From Acinetobacter pecorum (GTDB taxonomy: Bacteria > Pseudomonadota > Gammaproteobacteria > Pseudomonadales > Moraxellaceae), in contig NZ_JACSPT010000006.1 of NCBI RefSeq assembly GCF_014837015.1, positions 114,576-178,575 of the forward strand: a stretch of DNA of 64,000 bases, given 5' to 3'. Positions within the stretch are counted from its first letter, which is position 1; each line of letters begins with the position of its first letter. A program made the position numbers and the translations under genes. The notes under the pieces are model-generated. The model was not told the origin of the DNA. It saw only the letters and a program-made list of their open reading frames with translations, and did no database searches. This document shows positions 27,904-35,268 of this stretch, piece by piece.

Positions 27904-28424
27904 GAAACCTCCTTATATTGAGGCCATTCTGTAAACTGTCCTTTGCAGAACAGCAATGGACGCTGATTGCTGTGACGGCATTGCTCAATTTTTCCAAGGA
28001 AAATCTGGTGATCGCCGGCTTCAATCTGCTTTTCATTTTTGCAAACAAACTGCACCACACACCCTTCCAATACGGGCGCTTTAGACTGTTCAATATTCCA
28101 CACACCGTGCTGGAATTTATCGGCAATCGGCTTGGCAAAGTTCAGACCTACGTCCTGCTGGTCTGCTCCCAGAATATTAATGGCAAAGTATTCTGCATTT
28201 TCAAAAACCATACGACTTGGTGAATGATTCACTAGACTCCACAAGACGAGTGCAGGATCTAATGACACGGAACTAAATGAATTAATAGTCAGTCCGACAG
28301 GTTGTTGCTGTTGATCCAGACAGGTGACAATCGCTACACCTGTGGCAAAACCGCCGAAGGCCTGCCGAAGCGCTTTCGCTTCAGCCAGGTCAACGTCCTG
28401 CCACAGTACTTCAGGCAGCTGCAT
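27900..28424 (-). CDS. Flavin reductase (StyB/HpaC family)
   Basis: A 174-residue FMN-binding split-barrel protein (LRQAFGGFATGVAIVTC, then GLTINSFSSVSLDPALVLWSL, both typical) that supplies reduced flavin to a partner monooxygenase. The ATG at 28424 overlaps the 3' end of the StyA-like gene by 14 bases. The frame stays open 37 codons further upstream, but that part lies inside the neighbouring gene and does not resemble the family. Its position directly after the StyA-like gene identifies the partner. Confidence 0.88.
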   Translation of the reverse strand: MQLPEVLWQDVDLAEAKALRQAFGGFATGVAIVTCLDQQQQPVGLTINSFSSVSLDPALVLWSLVNHSPSRMVFENAEYFAINILGADQQDVGLNFAKPIADKFQHGVWNIEQSKAPVLEGCVVQFVCKNEKQIEAGDHQIFLGKIEQCRHSNQRPLLFCKGQFTEWPQYKEVS

Positions 28425-29682
28425 GATTAAACTCCTTGCGTGACAGATATTCTTTCGCGCCCTCCGCACCATCCACGGCTGGCCAGAAACCACGTGGATG
28501 GTTGAAGTGGCCCATAAAGTCATCGGCAATTGCACTGTTTTGAGATGCTGCTCCCAGAACTTGAAGCAAGCTTTCGCTTGGCGGATTTAGCAACAGGTTG
28601 GTAAATTCAGTGGTATAGCGGCCGGAATATTCCCAGAATTCATCAAAGACTTGCGTCATCCATTCGGCAGTAAAGGCTTCATCGCCATGTGCCAGAATGG
28701 CCTGCAGATAATGCTCGACCATACGAGTCGCATTGTTTGCGCCCTGACCAGCAATCGGGTCATTGACCATCACTGTGTCGCCAATACCCCAAATCGAAGC
28801 ACTATTTTCCAAAGTTGCAACCGGATAACGGACTTCCGGACGGAATGCGCCTTTCAGCCAGGCATTCGGATCACTCAGTTCCATGTTATCGACCATACGG
28901 AAGCTCTGGTCTGGTGTTACTTTAGCTACTGCTTCTTTCATGCGTTGCAGCATTTCGTCACCGCTGGTCACATCATCAAAGATATCCATTGGACCATTGG
29001 GTACACATTCAAACAGGAAGCTTCGACACGGGCCATAGGTATGGCTGTAGAATGGCATGCTGAAATATTCACCTGCACCGGCAATAAAGTTAAAGTGCAA
29101 GGTTTGCGATGGCTGACCTTGCCAACTGTTCGGTCCGCACAAGTCATCACCTACCACCAAAGCCGCAGCCAGTTTACGTGGCGGAGCCTGATGCACCGAG
29201 CGGGATTCATTACGTTTGAACAGGCTGGTAATATTGCCTTTGCCCGCCGCAAGAATCGTTAAATCATTTTCAGCAGAGATGATTTCCAAATCTTCAGGTG
29301 TCACATTCTGGATTACCAGCTTGCCACCACGACGTGGGTATTCTTCTAGCCATCGGTGGTATTTAGTGCGCTGGTCCATGGCAATGCCTTTATTTTCATG
29401 CAGAAAACCGGTCAAAGGCAGTGCCACCGTACCGTCTGGCGCACGGAAGTCGACATGAATCGCCTCTCCATGATGTGCCTTGCCATCCCAGAAATTCAGG
29501 CCCAGTTTACGTTCCACTTCAAGCGTATTGGCGAAGAACATGGTGGTACTGACCATGCGGCCATGTAACAGTTCTTCAGCTGGACGATCTACATATACAG
29601 TAACGTCGTATTTTTTTTCTAGTAATGAGAATGCCAGTAACAAACCTGCCTGCCCACCACCAATAATTGCGATTTTTCTCAT
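28411..29682 (-). CDS. StyA-like FAD-dependent monooxygenase
   Basis: A 423-residue single-component FAD oxygenase. The dinucleotide motif IIGGGQAGLLLAF is at residues 6-18, and DPIAGQGANNATRMVEH near residue 310 is the second FAD motif. The pattern HGRMVSTTMFFANTLEVERKL is like that of styrene and indole monooxygenases (group E), which use reduced FAD from a separate reductase to epoxidise a vinyl side chain or the indole ring. The adjacent flavin reductase gene supports this. Distinguishing styrene from indole activity needs alignment. Confidence 0.85.
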   Translation of the reverse strand: MRKIAIIGGGQAGLLLAFSLLEKKYDVTVYVDRPAEELLHGRMVSTTMFFANTLEVERKLGLNFWDGKAHHGEAIHVDFRAPDGTVALPLTGFLHENKGIAMDQRTKYHRWLEEYPRRGGKLVIQNVTPEDLEIISAENDLTILAAGKGNITSLFKRNESRSVHQAPPRKLAAALVVGDDLCGPNSWQGQPSQTLHFNFIAGAGEYFSMPFYSHTYGPCRSFLFECVPNGPMDIFDDVTSGDEMLQRMKEAVAKVTPDQSFRMVDNMELSDPNAWLKGAFRPEVRYPVATLENSASIWGIGDTVMVNDPIAGQGANNATRMVEHYLQAILAHGDEAFTAEWMTQVFDEFWEYSGRYTTEFTNLLLNPPSESLLQVLGAASQNSAIADDFMGHFNHPRGFWPAVDGAEGAKEYLSRKEFNHAAA

Positions 29683-29738
29683 CTCTTGAATTCCTCTTTG
29701 GGCCGTGTCTGATGCAGTAGCTATCGTTATATTTGCGC

Positions 29739-30200
29739 TTATGTTGTCGGATACGGCTGATTAAAAGTCAGGTTTAATTCCACCCGGTCAAATTTCCATT
29801 CATCTTCTTCATCACAGCGAACAGTGGCTTGATAAAATCCGCCCAGACAGCTGGTGGTGGCCTGCATGCCTTTCTCGGCAAGTTTGCAGACTTCCCAAAG
29901 CATCCAGCTGACATTGGCATGATGATGATCCAGCACTTCGATATCCGGCATGGCCATAATGTGCAGGCTCCACAGCACCTGCGCTTCAGCAATGCCAGAC
30001 AGCGCATCCAGAATGTTTTGCCGACCTTGATATTCGCCAAAACCATTCGCACACCAGACCGCATCGTCATGAAACAGATGCTGCATAATGGTTGGGTTGT
30101 TGCGCTGGTCCGCTGCGGTTGCATAGCGGCCGACCAGGCTGCGAATGGCTTCGCAGCTTTCCAGGTAGTGCAAACGGGTTTCCAGATTGTGCTGGCTCAT
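29739..30200 (-). CDS. NTF2/SnoaL-like protein, possible oxygenase beta subunit or lyase
   Basis: A 153-residue protein of the SnoaL-like (NTF2-fold) group: an N-terminal helix (EAIRSLVGRYATAADQRN), then FHDDAVW and a beta-rich second half. Two roles are plausible. The fold is that of ring-hydroxylating oxygenase beta subunits, and the alpha-subunit gene is two genes upstream; however, relatives such as IacI and other SnoaL proteins act as small cyclases or dehydratases. The ATG at 30200 follows AAAGGAATTGAAT; the TTG two codons upstream is rejected. It sits 6 bases... from the small unknown gene in the same operon. Confidence 0.7.
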   Translation of the reverse strand: MSQHNLETRLHYLESCEAIRSLVGRYATAADQRNNPTIMQHLFHDDAVWCANGFGEYQGRQNILDALSGIAEAQVLWSLHIMAMPDIEVLDHHHANVSWMLWEVCKLAEKGMQATTSCLGGFYQATVRCDEEDEWKFDRVELNLTFNQPYPTT

Positions 30201-30211
30201 ATTCAATTCCT

Positions 30212-30565
30212 TTAAACGTTGACCACGTCACCAGTTTCATAGACAAAGCGGGTTTCTTCAAAGGCATATGGCACACCGACAGAACCTTTATACAGTTCGA
30301 TATGCGGTGCAATTTCAGCAAAGCTCAGGCTGAGCCAGTACAGCTTGTGTAGCTCTTCCGACAATGAGCCCAATGGATATTGGTCTAATGCCGCCAGCAG
30401 GTGACGCATTTCCGGCAGAATCGCATCATAAAATGCCTGCAGCTCTTCTTTGGTGGAGTTCAGACGGGCCAGATGACGCTGTTTAGAGGTTCCAAGTGCC
30501 CACTTCGCGACAAAAGGTTCCAGAGCAGCAAAGTCAGCCGGCAATTGTGAAATGATATTTGACAT
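30212..30565 (-). CDS. Small conserved-looking protein of unknown function in the oxygenase island
   Basis: A 117-residue soluble protein with no cysteines, no signal peptide and no membrane segment. It looks mostly helical in the first 95 residues (Leu-, Ala- and Glu-rich, with LNSTKEELQAFYDAILPEM and a SLSFAEIAPHIELY segment), ending with YAFEETRFVYETGDVV. I do not recognise a domain with certainty; small proteins of similar size (IacB-like) accompany related oxygenase clusters. The ATG at 30565 is seven bases from AAGGAG; another ATG two codons earlier is too close. It lies 11 bases after the Rieske alpha gene, so expression is linked to it. Confidence 0.7.
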   Translation of the reverse strand: MSNIISQLPADFAALEPFVAKWALGTSKQRHLARLNSTKEELQAFYDAILPEMRHLLAALDQYPLGSLSEELHKLYWLSLSFAEIAPHIELYKGSVGVPYAFEETRFVYETGDVVNV

Positions 30566-30576
30566 GTGCATTCTCC

Positions 30577-31779
30577 TTATGCGCGATTCAGGTATTGTTC
30601 AAGAACGTGGTAGCCATGACGAATCAGGATTTCTTCATCCTGTAAATGCATGACTTTCTTGGCTTTAGATTCCAGTGCTTCCTGGGTGTCTTCCATGGTT
30701 GCAGTATCTTCTAACCAGGCATTACGCTGCAGTACCTGAGCAAATTCCTGTGCCCAGCGCTCTGAATAAGTTTTCGCTTTAGGCAGGTAGTAACGGCCTT
30801 CCCAACGGGTTTTGTTGTGACCGACTGGCCAGAACTGGTGGGTAAACCATACGCCTTCTGTCACATGCACCAGAATGTTCGGGAAAATGACAGAAAGCTC
30901 GAATGAAAAATCATCACGGTCATTTGGATTCACTGACTTCGGTAACTGCGTACGTTCGTAGTGATTGACCAGTGATGCTCCGGTAATTTCTCCGGAAAGT
31001 GCCGCAGCCGGTTTTGGATTGGCATTTTTAGTGAGGCAGACCGCACAGGTACGGTGATCGCCAAACAGTTGTACTTCTTGCAGGCCAGAGGCAAACACAT
31101 TCGGGAATGAACCGGCATGAATGGTGGCTACGTGATAGGCCTCAGCAAAGGCATCATGTGCGACTTTCCAGTTACAGTTCAGTACCGTGTTATAGGCAAA
31201 GCATTCTTCCATTTCATGAAACGGATAACCGCCTAAATGTGTACCCATGCCGCCCAGGAATTCTTCTACACCTTGAGTGCCTTCATTATCCAGGTTCACG
31301 AAAATAAAGCCTTCCCAGACTTCGGTACGTACGGGTGCCAGACCGTTATGACCTTTGTCAAAGCAGGAAGTGAATTTTTCCTCTTCAGGTACACTAACTA
31401 AGTCGCCTTTGGCATCGTAAACCCAGCCATGGAAACGGCAGGTCACAACTGCAGCTTTATTTGACCCGAAAGTTTCGTTGTCGGTTTCTACTACAACCTT
31501 GTTGCCCCGATGCGAACAGATGTTGTGAAAGCCGCGGATCTCGCCGTCTTTGCCATGCATAAGAATCACGGAAGTTTTAGCAAAATCCAGACGTTTGACC
31601 TTGTAATCGCCTTTCTTTGGAATTTCTTCAACACGACCGACTTTTAGCCAGACTTTAGAAAATACCTTGTCGATTTCTTCCTGATAGATTTCCGGTGAAA
31701 TACATGGCTCGGTTGGAATAGGTTCAATACCGAGTTCAGGATAAAGTTCGCCCCAACGGAGTTTAGAATTACTGTTCAT
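30577..31779 (-). CDS. Rieske non-haem iron oxygenase, alpha subunit
   Basis: A 400-residue oxygenase. Rieske ligands are Cys88 and His90 (CSH) and Cys114 and His117 (CRFH); the 23 residues between the pairs exceed the common 15-18, so the cluster domain carries an insertion. The catalytic iron ligands are His216 and His221 in EAYHVATIH. Glu213 stands where most ring-hydroxylating oxygenases have the bridging Asp. AGGAATGTCAT precedes the ATG. It should act with the Rieske ferredoxin and reductase of the same island. Substrate is unknown; the Glu could point to an amine-type or other non-classical oxygenase. Confidence 0.88.
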   Translation of the reverse strand: MNSNSKLRWGELYPELGIEPIPTEPCISPEIYQEEIDKVFSKVWLKVGRVEEIPKKGDYKVKRLDFAKTSVILMHGKDGEIRGFHNICSHRGNKVVVETDNETFGSNKAAVVTCRFHGWVYDAKGDLVSVPEEEKFTSCFDKGHNGLAPVRTEVWEGFIFVNLDNEGTQGVEEFLGGMGTHLGGYPFHEMEECFAYNTVLNCNWKVAHDAFAEAYHVATIHAGSFPNVFASGLQEVQLFGDHRTCAVCLTKNANPKPAAALSGEITGASLVNHYERTQLPKSVNPNDRDDFSFELSVIFPNILVHVTEGVWFTHQFWPVGHNKTRWEGRYYLPKAKTYSERWAQEFAQVLQRNAWLEDTATMEDTQEALESKAKKVMHLQDEEILIRHGYHVLEQYLNRA

Positions 31780-31822
31780 ATGACATTCCTGTTCAAGTTT
31801 CTAAGTTCTTTACTTTCAATAG

Positions 31823-31843
31823 GCAGTGGTGTGGCACCACTGC
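31823..31843 (-). other. Hairpin between the amidase and Rieske alpha genes
   Basis: GCAGTGGTG and CACCACTGC form a perfect 9-bp stem with a 3-base loop in the 89-base gap. No T-run follows on the minus strand, so a processing or attenuation role is more likely than full termination. Confidence 0.5.
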
Positions 31844-31868
31844 AGCTTGTTGTTAAATCCAGTTTTGA

Positions 31869-33203
31869 TTAAAGTTGATAGTGTTCGCGCACCAGATCTG
31901 CGATGCCGAGTTTTTCCAGAATTGGCATTGGACACAGGAACGTGGCACGTACCATACCCGGCAAACGGCTGATTTCAATCGAACCGGTAATGGTGCAGCG
32001 GTTCATGACTTCGTCATAGCTCAAACCCGTAGTTTTAGCCGCGCGATTCAGTGCATTTTCAGTCGCATCATTCAGATTTTTACCAGTACCCATAAAGGTA
32101 ATTGGACCGCTTTCTTCAATTTCGGTCTGGCCCCAGCGTTCGCCGAGTGCTTTCACTTTCTCTTTTTCTTCTTTAGTAAATGGACGGGCCATCGGTGGAA
32201 GATCATCTGGTGCCTGTAACAGGATTGGACCATCAATGGTCAGACCTTTAATCACTTCGACTTGCAGTTCGGTTTCACCAGACACGTCCGTGGCATGACC
32301 GGCAATTTCGCCATTGCCTTGCTGTGCATGCATGTCGCCCATGTACACACCGGCTCCTGGCACTTTAACCGGACAGATCAAGATACAACCCGGACGGATT
32401 GAGTTGGTATCCATATGGCCATCGGTTTTTGCTGCAACAAGCTCATCTTCTGTCATGCCAAATTTGTGCGGTGCATTAATCAGGTACTGACCAAAGTCAT
32501 GACAGTTATGTGAGTCAGGTAGATCACGTGATGGTGTTGTACCGATGTTGCCCAGGAATGGACGCATATGCGCTGCGACTCCCGGCATATCAGCACGAGC
32601 AAGCGACAGGATTGAGTGTTGTGCTGCATGTTCAGGCAGTGCAGACAGTTCATTGACATTGCCGGCAAGTTTGTTGGCAATCTCCTGATTGACCGTCAAA
32701 CTCACTTTGTTTTCTTCATCAAGCACGATCACATAGCCATGTGAAAACTCAAAAGCACTGACTTCTGCATCACAGTTTTTGCAACGGATGGCATCTTCAC
32801 CAATGCCTTCAACATAGCTTGCCGGCTGTTCTGTACCACATGCGCTACAGTATTTCGCCACAAACGGGTCGCCGTGGTAACGTCCTTCAACGAAGCTCAT
32901 CACCCCTGAAGATGTCGCAATCGAAGTCACTTTCATTTTCTTGATTTTAAGTGCAACCGCATCACCGACTTCTGCACCTTCAATAAACACAGGCAATGTC
33001 ACTTCATGACCACCTTGGAATGCAGGGGTAATCATTGGACCCCAACAGCCCGGAGGTGTACCCGTTTTTAAGGTTCCGCCATTTTTCAGTGGACCGAGCA
33101 TGCGCTGGCTAGGACCGACAATACCGCCCGAAAATTCATTGACCAGCAAATAGTCCACTGCGTTGGTACTGCCTGCTGCATAGTCTTGGTTTTCAATCTT
33201 CAT
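31869..33203 (-). CDS. Acetamidase/formamidase family protein
   Basis: A 444-residue protein of the FmdA/AmdA family, which hydrolyses formamide, acetamide or related short amides. Family features include GPLKNGGTLKTGTPPGCWGP, HMRPFLGNIGTTPSRDLPDSHNCHDFG, GCILICPVKVPGAGVYMGDMHAQQGNGEIAG and the C-terminal RATFLCPMP. A four-cysteine insert (Cys119, Cys122, Cys141, Cys144; CSAC and CKNC) resembles a zinc ribbon. It is the second gene of the island after the porin. It suggests that an amide appears in the pathway, either the substrate's side chain or formamide released by ring opening. Confidence 0.85.
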   Translation of the reverse strand: MKIENQDYAAGSTNAVDYLLVNEFSGGIVGPSQRMLGPLKNGGTLKTGTPPGCWGPMITPAFQGGHEVTLPVFIEGAEVGDAVALKIKKMKVTSIATSSGVMSFVEGRYHGDPFVAKYCSACGTEQPASYVEGIGEDAIRCKNCDAEVSAFEFSHGYVIVLDEENKVSLTVNQEIANKLAGNVNELSALPEHAAQHSILSLARADMPGVAAHMRPFLGNIGTTPSRDLPDSHNCHDFGQYLINAPHKFGMTEDELVAAKTDGHMDTNSIRPGCILICPVKVPGAGVYMGDMHAQQGNGEIAGHATDVSGETELQVEVIKGLTIDGPILLQAPDDLPPMARPFTKEEKEKVKALGERWGQTEIEESGPITFMGTGKNLNDATENALNRAAKTTGLSYDEVMNRCTITGSIEISRLPGMVRATFLCPMPILEKLGIADLVREHYQL

Positions 33204-33237
33204 CGTATTACCCCTATAGTTTTAAATAACTGTCTGT

Positions 33238-34122
33238 TTAAAATGGAACTGTGATATCAAGTGCGAATTTCTGACCTTCAGGTCGGTTTTCTACATCAAA
33301 TTCTTTCTGGTATTTGGCGGCAACTGCGACGCCTTTCGGGAACTGGTAACGCAACTGTGGACCAATACTGGCTGCTTTTGCCTTGAAATCGCCTAGCACC
33401 GCCCCTTCACCGGAGTCGCCTTCAAGCTGGCGATGTACATAACCCCCTAGACCGACCGCTAAAGGTCCCATGTGCTTGGCAACGATGTAATCCACATGCA
33501 AGGCATTACCCGACTCATAATTGGTATCTTTGTTTTCAAAGTTGATGTCATACATCCACTTGGTACTGACTTCGATGCCTTGCTGGTTTAGATAAGTTGC
33601 AGAAACAATTGGTTGAATGGTGTAGTAATTACGACCGATATTGGCGAGGCGGTTTTTATTGTAAGAACCGACTGGGATATAGAAATCGACACCCGTTGCG
33701 ACATGCCAGTTGCCTTTATGCCAGCCCAGCAGAAATGGATCGATAATCACATCACCCAATGCAGTTTTTTCATCCTGTCCACCGCCCAAAGTGATGTCCG
33801 CATTGGCATAGACCAGAAATGCGTGCATACCCCACGTTGCACCTAGAAAGGTCTTGTCACTGACATACACACCACGCGCGACTGTGGCAAAGGTATCCAG
33901 CTTGAAATCATCAAATACCGGATGATCATTTTTGAATTTTTCTGCTGAATAAAACTGGTTGTAGCTCACCAGGTAAGTACCTGGAGGTGGCATTGCACCA
34001 CCGAAGAAACTTTCTGTGCCATCCGGATAGGCACTTCCACCATTTTCAGCTGCAAATGCGAACGGTGCACAGCTGATCAGGCTTGTGGTGAGTACCACTG
34101 ATTTCAGATATTTGCTTAGCAT
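33238..34122 (-). CDS. Outer-membrane channel, MetA-pathway phenol degradation-like
   Basis: A 294-residue beta-barrel protein. A signal peptide (SVVLTTSLISCAPFAFA, cleavage near residue 24) precedes GGSAYPDGTESFFGGAMPPPGTY, the characteristic start of the Phenol_MetA_deg family, and the chain ends in Phe (DITVPF). Such proteins are outer-membrane channels found with aromatic degradation genes. It is the first gene of the island and so marks its promoter side. Confidence 0.85.
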   Translation of the reverse strand: MLSKYLKSVVLTTSLISCAPFAFAAENGGSAYPDGTESFFGGAMPPPGTYLVSYNQFYSAEKFKNDHPVFDDFKLDTFATVARGVYVSDKTFLGATWGMHAFLVYANADITLGGGQDEKTALGDVIIDPFLLGWHKGNWHVATGVDFYIPVGSYNKNRLANIGRNYYTIQPIVSATYLNQQGIEVSTKWMYDINFENKDTNYESGNALHVDYIVAKHMGPLAVGLGGYVHRQLEGDSGEGAVLGDFKAKAASIGPQLRYQFPKGVAVAAKYQKEFDVENRPEGQKFALDITVPF

Positions 34123-34423
34123 TTACAGCTTTCCCCTAGTCTTCAAAGTCTTTAGTTGCAGGGCTTTCGAAGCCTCAAGCGCATGACTTAATCTAGACTT
34201 GAAACATGGCAGGGAAATATAGGGACGAATCTGTGTTTAGATAGGTAAAACCTGAAGATGGCTAGCTGAAACTGCGCAGTAGTCTAGGTGTTTGTCTGGA
34301 GAAAATTTAGGTAAATGGCACATTACTATAGGTGAAACCACCTATAAAACAGTCAGAAAATGGCCATTTTTTTGGAAAAATTTTGGAATATAAAATTGTG
34401 CCTGATGGCCTTTCATTCCGCTT
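34123..34423. promoter_or_regulatory. Promoter region of the oxygenase island
   Basis: This 301-base gap separates the porin gene from the GNAT gene on the same strand. It contains AGGT-AAA-ACCT (34243-34253) and the longer palindrome TATAGGTG-N4-CACCTATA (34327-34346), which share an AGGT core. They could be binding sites of the nearby response regulator; the second could instead be the GNAT terminator, although it lacks a T-run. Confidence 0.4.
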
Positions 34424-34867
34424 TTAACAATCCGGATATTCCTTTTGCATCGGGATAAAACGGATTCCATGTTGTTCCGTGTATTTCCCCGTTTCCACAA
34501 AACCAAAGCGCTTGTAAATATCCAAGGCATAAAGACTGGATTTTACCGTAATACTTGAATGGCCTTGACGGCGGATCTCGCCTTCTAAAAAGCGCCACAT
34601 TTGCCGGCCATAACCCTGCCCCTGATAGGCTTGGTTCAGGAAAAAATGCATGAAGTGTGCAGGTTCCATATAAGCCACGACACCTATCACCTGATGATCG
34701 ATTTCTGCCACAAAATAATGAATGTCCGGACGCTCGAAAATGGCCTGGATCATCTCAGGCTGAAAGCGCTGGCGCCCCTCTTCTGAACTGATCACGGCAT
34801 CGACAAAGGGTGCAATCACATCGACAATGGCACAAGTATCCTGAATATTGGCTTTTCTGATTTTCAT
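34424..34867 (-). CDS. GNAT-family N-acetyltransferase
   Basis: A 147-residue acetyltransferase. The acetyl-CoA pyrophosphate loop is NQAYQGQGYGRQMW (Q-x-x-G-x-G), followed by a motif-B region ALDIYKRFGFVETGKY. The N-terminus KIRKANIQDTCAIVDVI is typical. I start at ATG 34867 behind a GAGGGA site; a GTG start 33 bases upstream is less likely. It is a stand-alone gene, and the substrate cannot be predicted. Confidence 0.85.
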   Translation of the reverse strand: MKIRKANIQDTCAIVDVIAPFVDAVISSEEGRQRFQPEMIQAIFERPDIHYFVAEIDHQVIGVVAYMEPAHFMHFFLNQAYQGQGYGRQMWRFLEGEIRRQGHSSITVKSSLYALDIYKRFGFVETGKYTEQHGIRFIPMQKEYPDC

Positions 34868-35268
34868 GTTTTTTAAATCCCTCTTTATTAGCTTGTCCAC
34901 ATTAAAAAATTTTATTCTTAAAAGTTAGCTGCTTTAGCTGTTCTTGAATGGACTTCCCCAAATTTAAAAACTGGTCTGAATATTCGGTAATATCCTTCTC
35001 TGCGCCTTGTCCGTATTTTCAAGACGGCAACTCACTCTATTTAAAAATCCATTTATTTAAAAGCTTGTTTAACTATACTTTTCTGATTAAAACCAAGCTT
35101 CATTTAATATCAGGCAGCCTGTCTTTACAATTCATCCATATAGAATTTTCGATGAAATTTTTATGATATTTCTTTATCAGGAAGAACTTTAGGTAGGCAT
35201 TCTGAACCTTTCTTGGTGTTCATCAAAGATAAACATTTGAGGTCGTTCGCTTCCCTGCAGGGAGTTTA
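34868..35268. other. AT-rich intergenic region
   Basis: This 401-base gap separates divergent GNAT and zincin genes and must contain their promoters. A 72-codon frame at 34948-35166 has no ribosome site and an odd composition, so I do not call it a gene. CCCTGCAGGGAG, just before 35269, supplies the AGGGAG ribosome site of the next gene. Confidence 0.35.

Noticed and set aside
28425..28535. N-terminal extension of the flavin reductase
   Set aside because: These 37 codons overlap the StyA-like gene and do not resemble flavin reductases; the ATG at 28424 fits better.
25805..34122. Naming the island iac or iif outright
   Set aside because: The flavin oxygenase is StyA-like rather than the acyl-CoA-dehydrogenase-like IacA, the amidase is FmdA-like rather than an amidase-signature IacH, and indole specificity is not shown by sequence.
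34123..34423. Sigma-54 promoter for the island
   Set aside because: TGGCAC at 34317 is not followed by a TTGC element at the right spacing on the correct strand, and FixJ-like regulators do not need sigma-54.
34948..35166. 72-codon plus-strand frame in an intergenic gap
   Set aside because: No ribosome site, no domain and a low-complexity AT-rich composition; probably chance.
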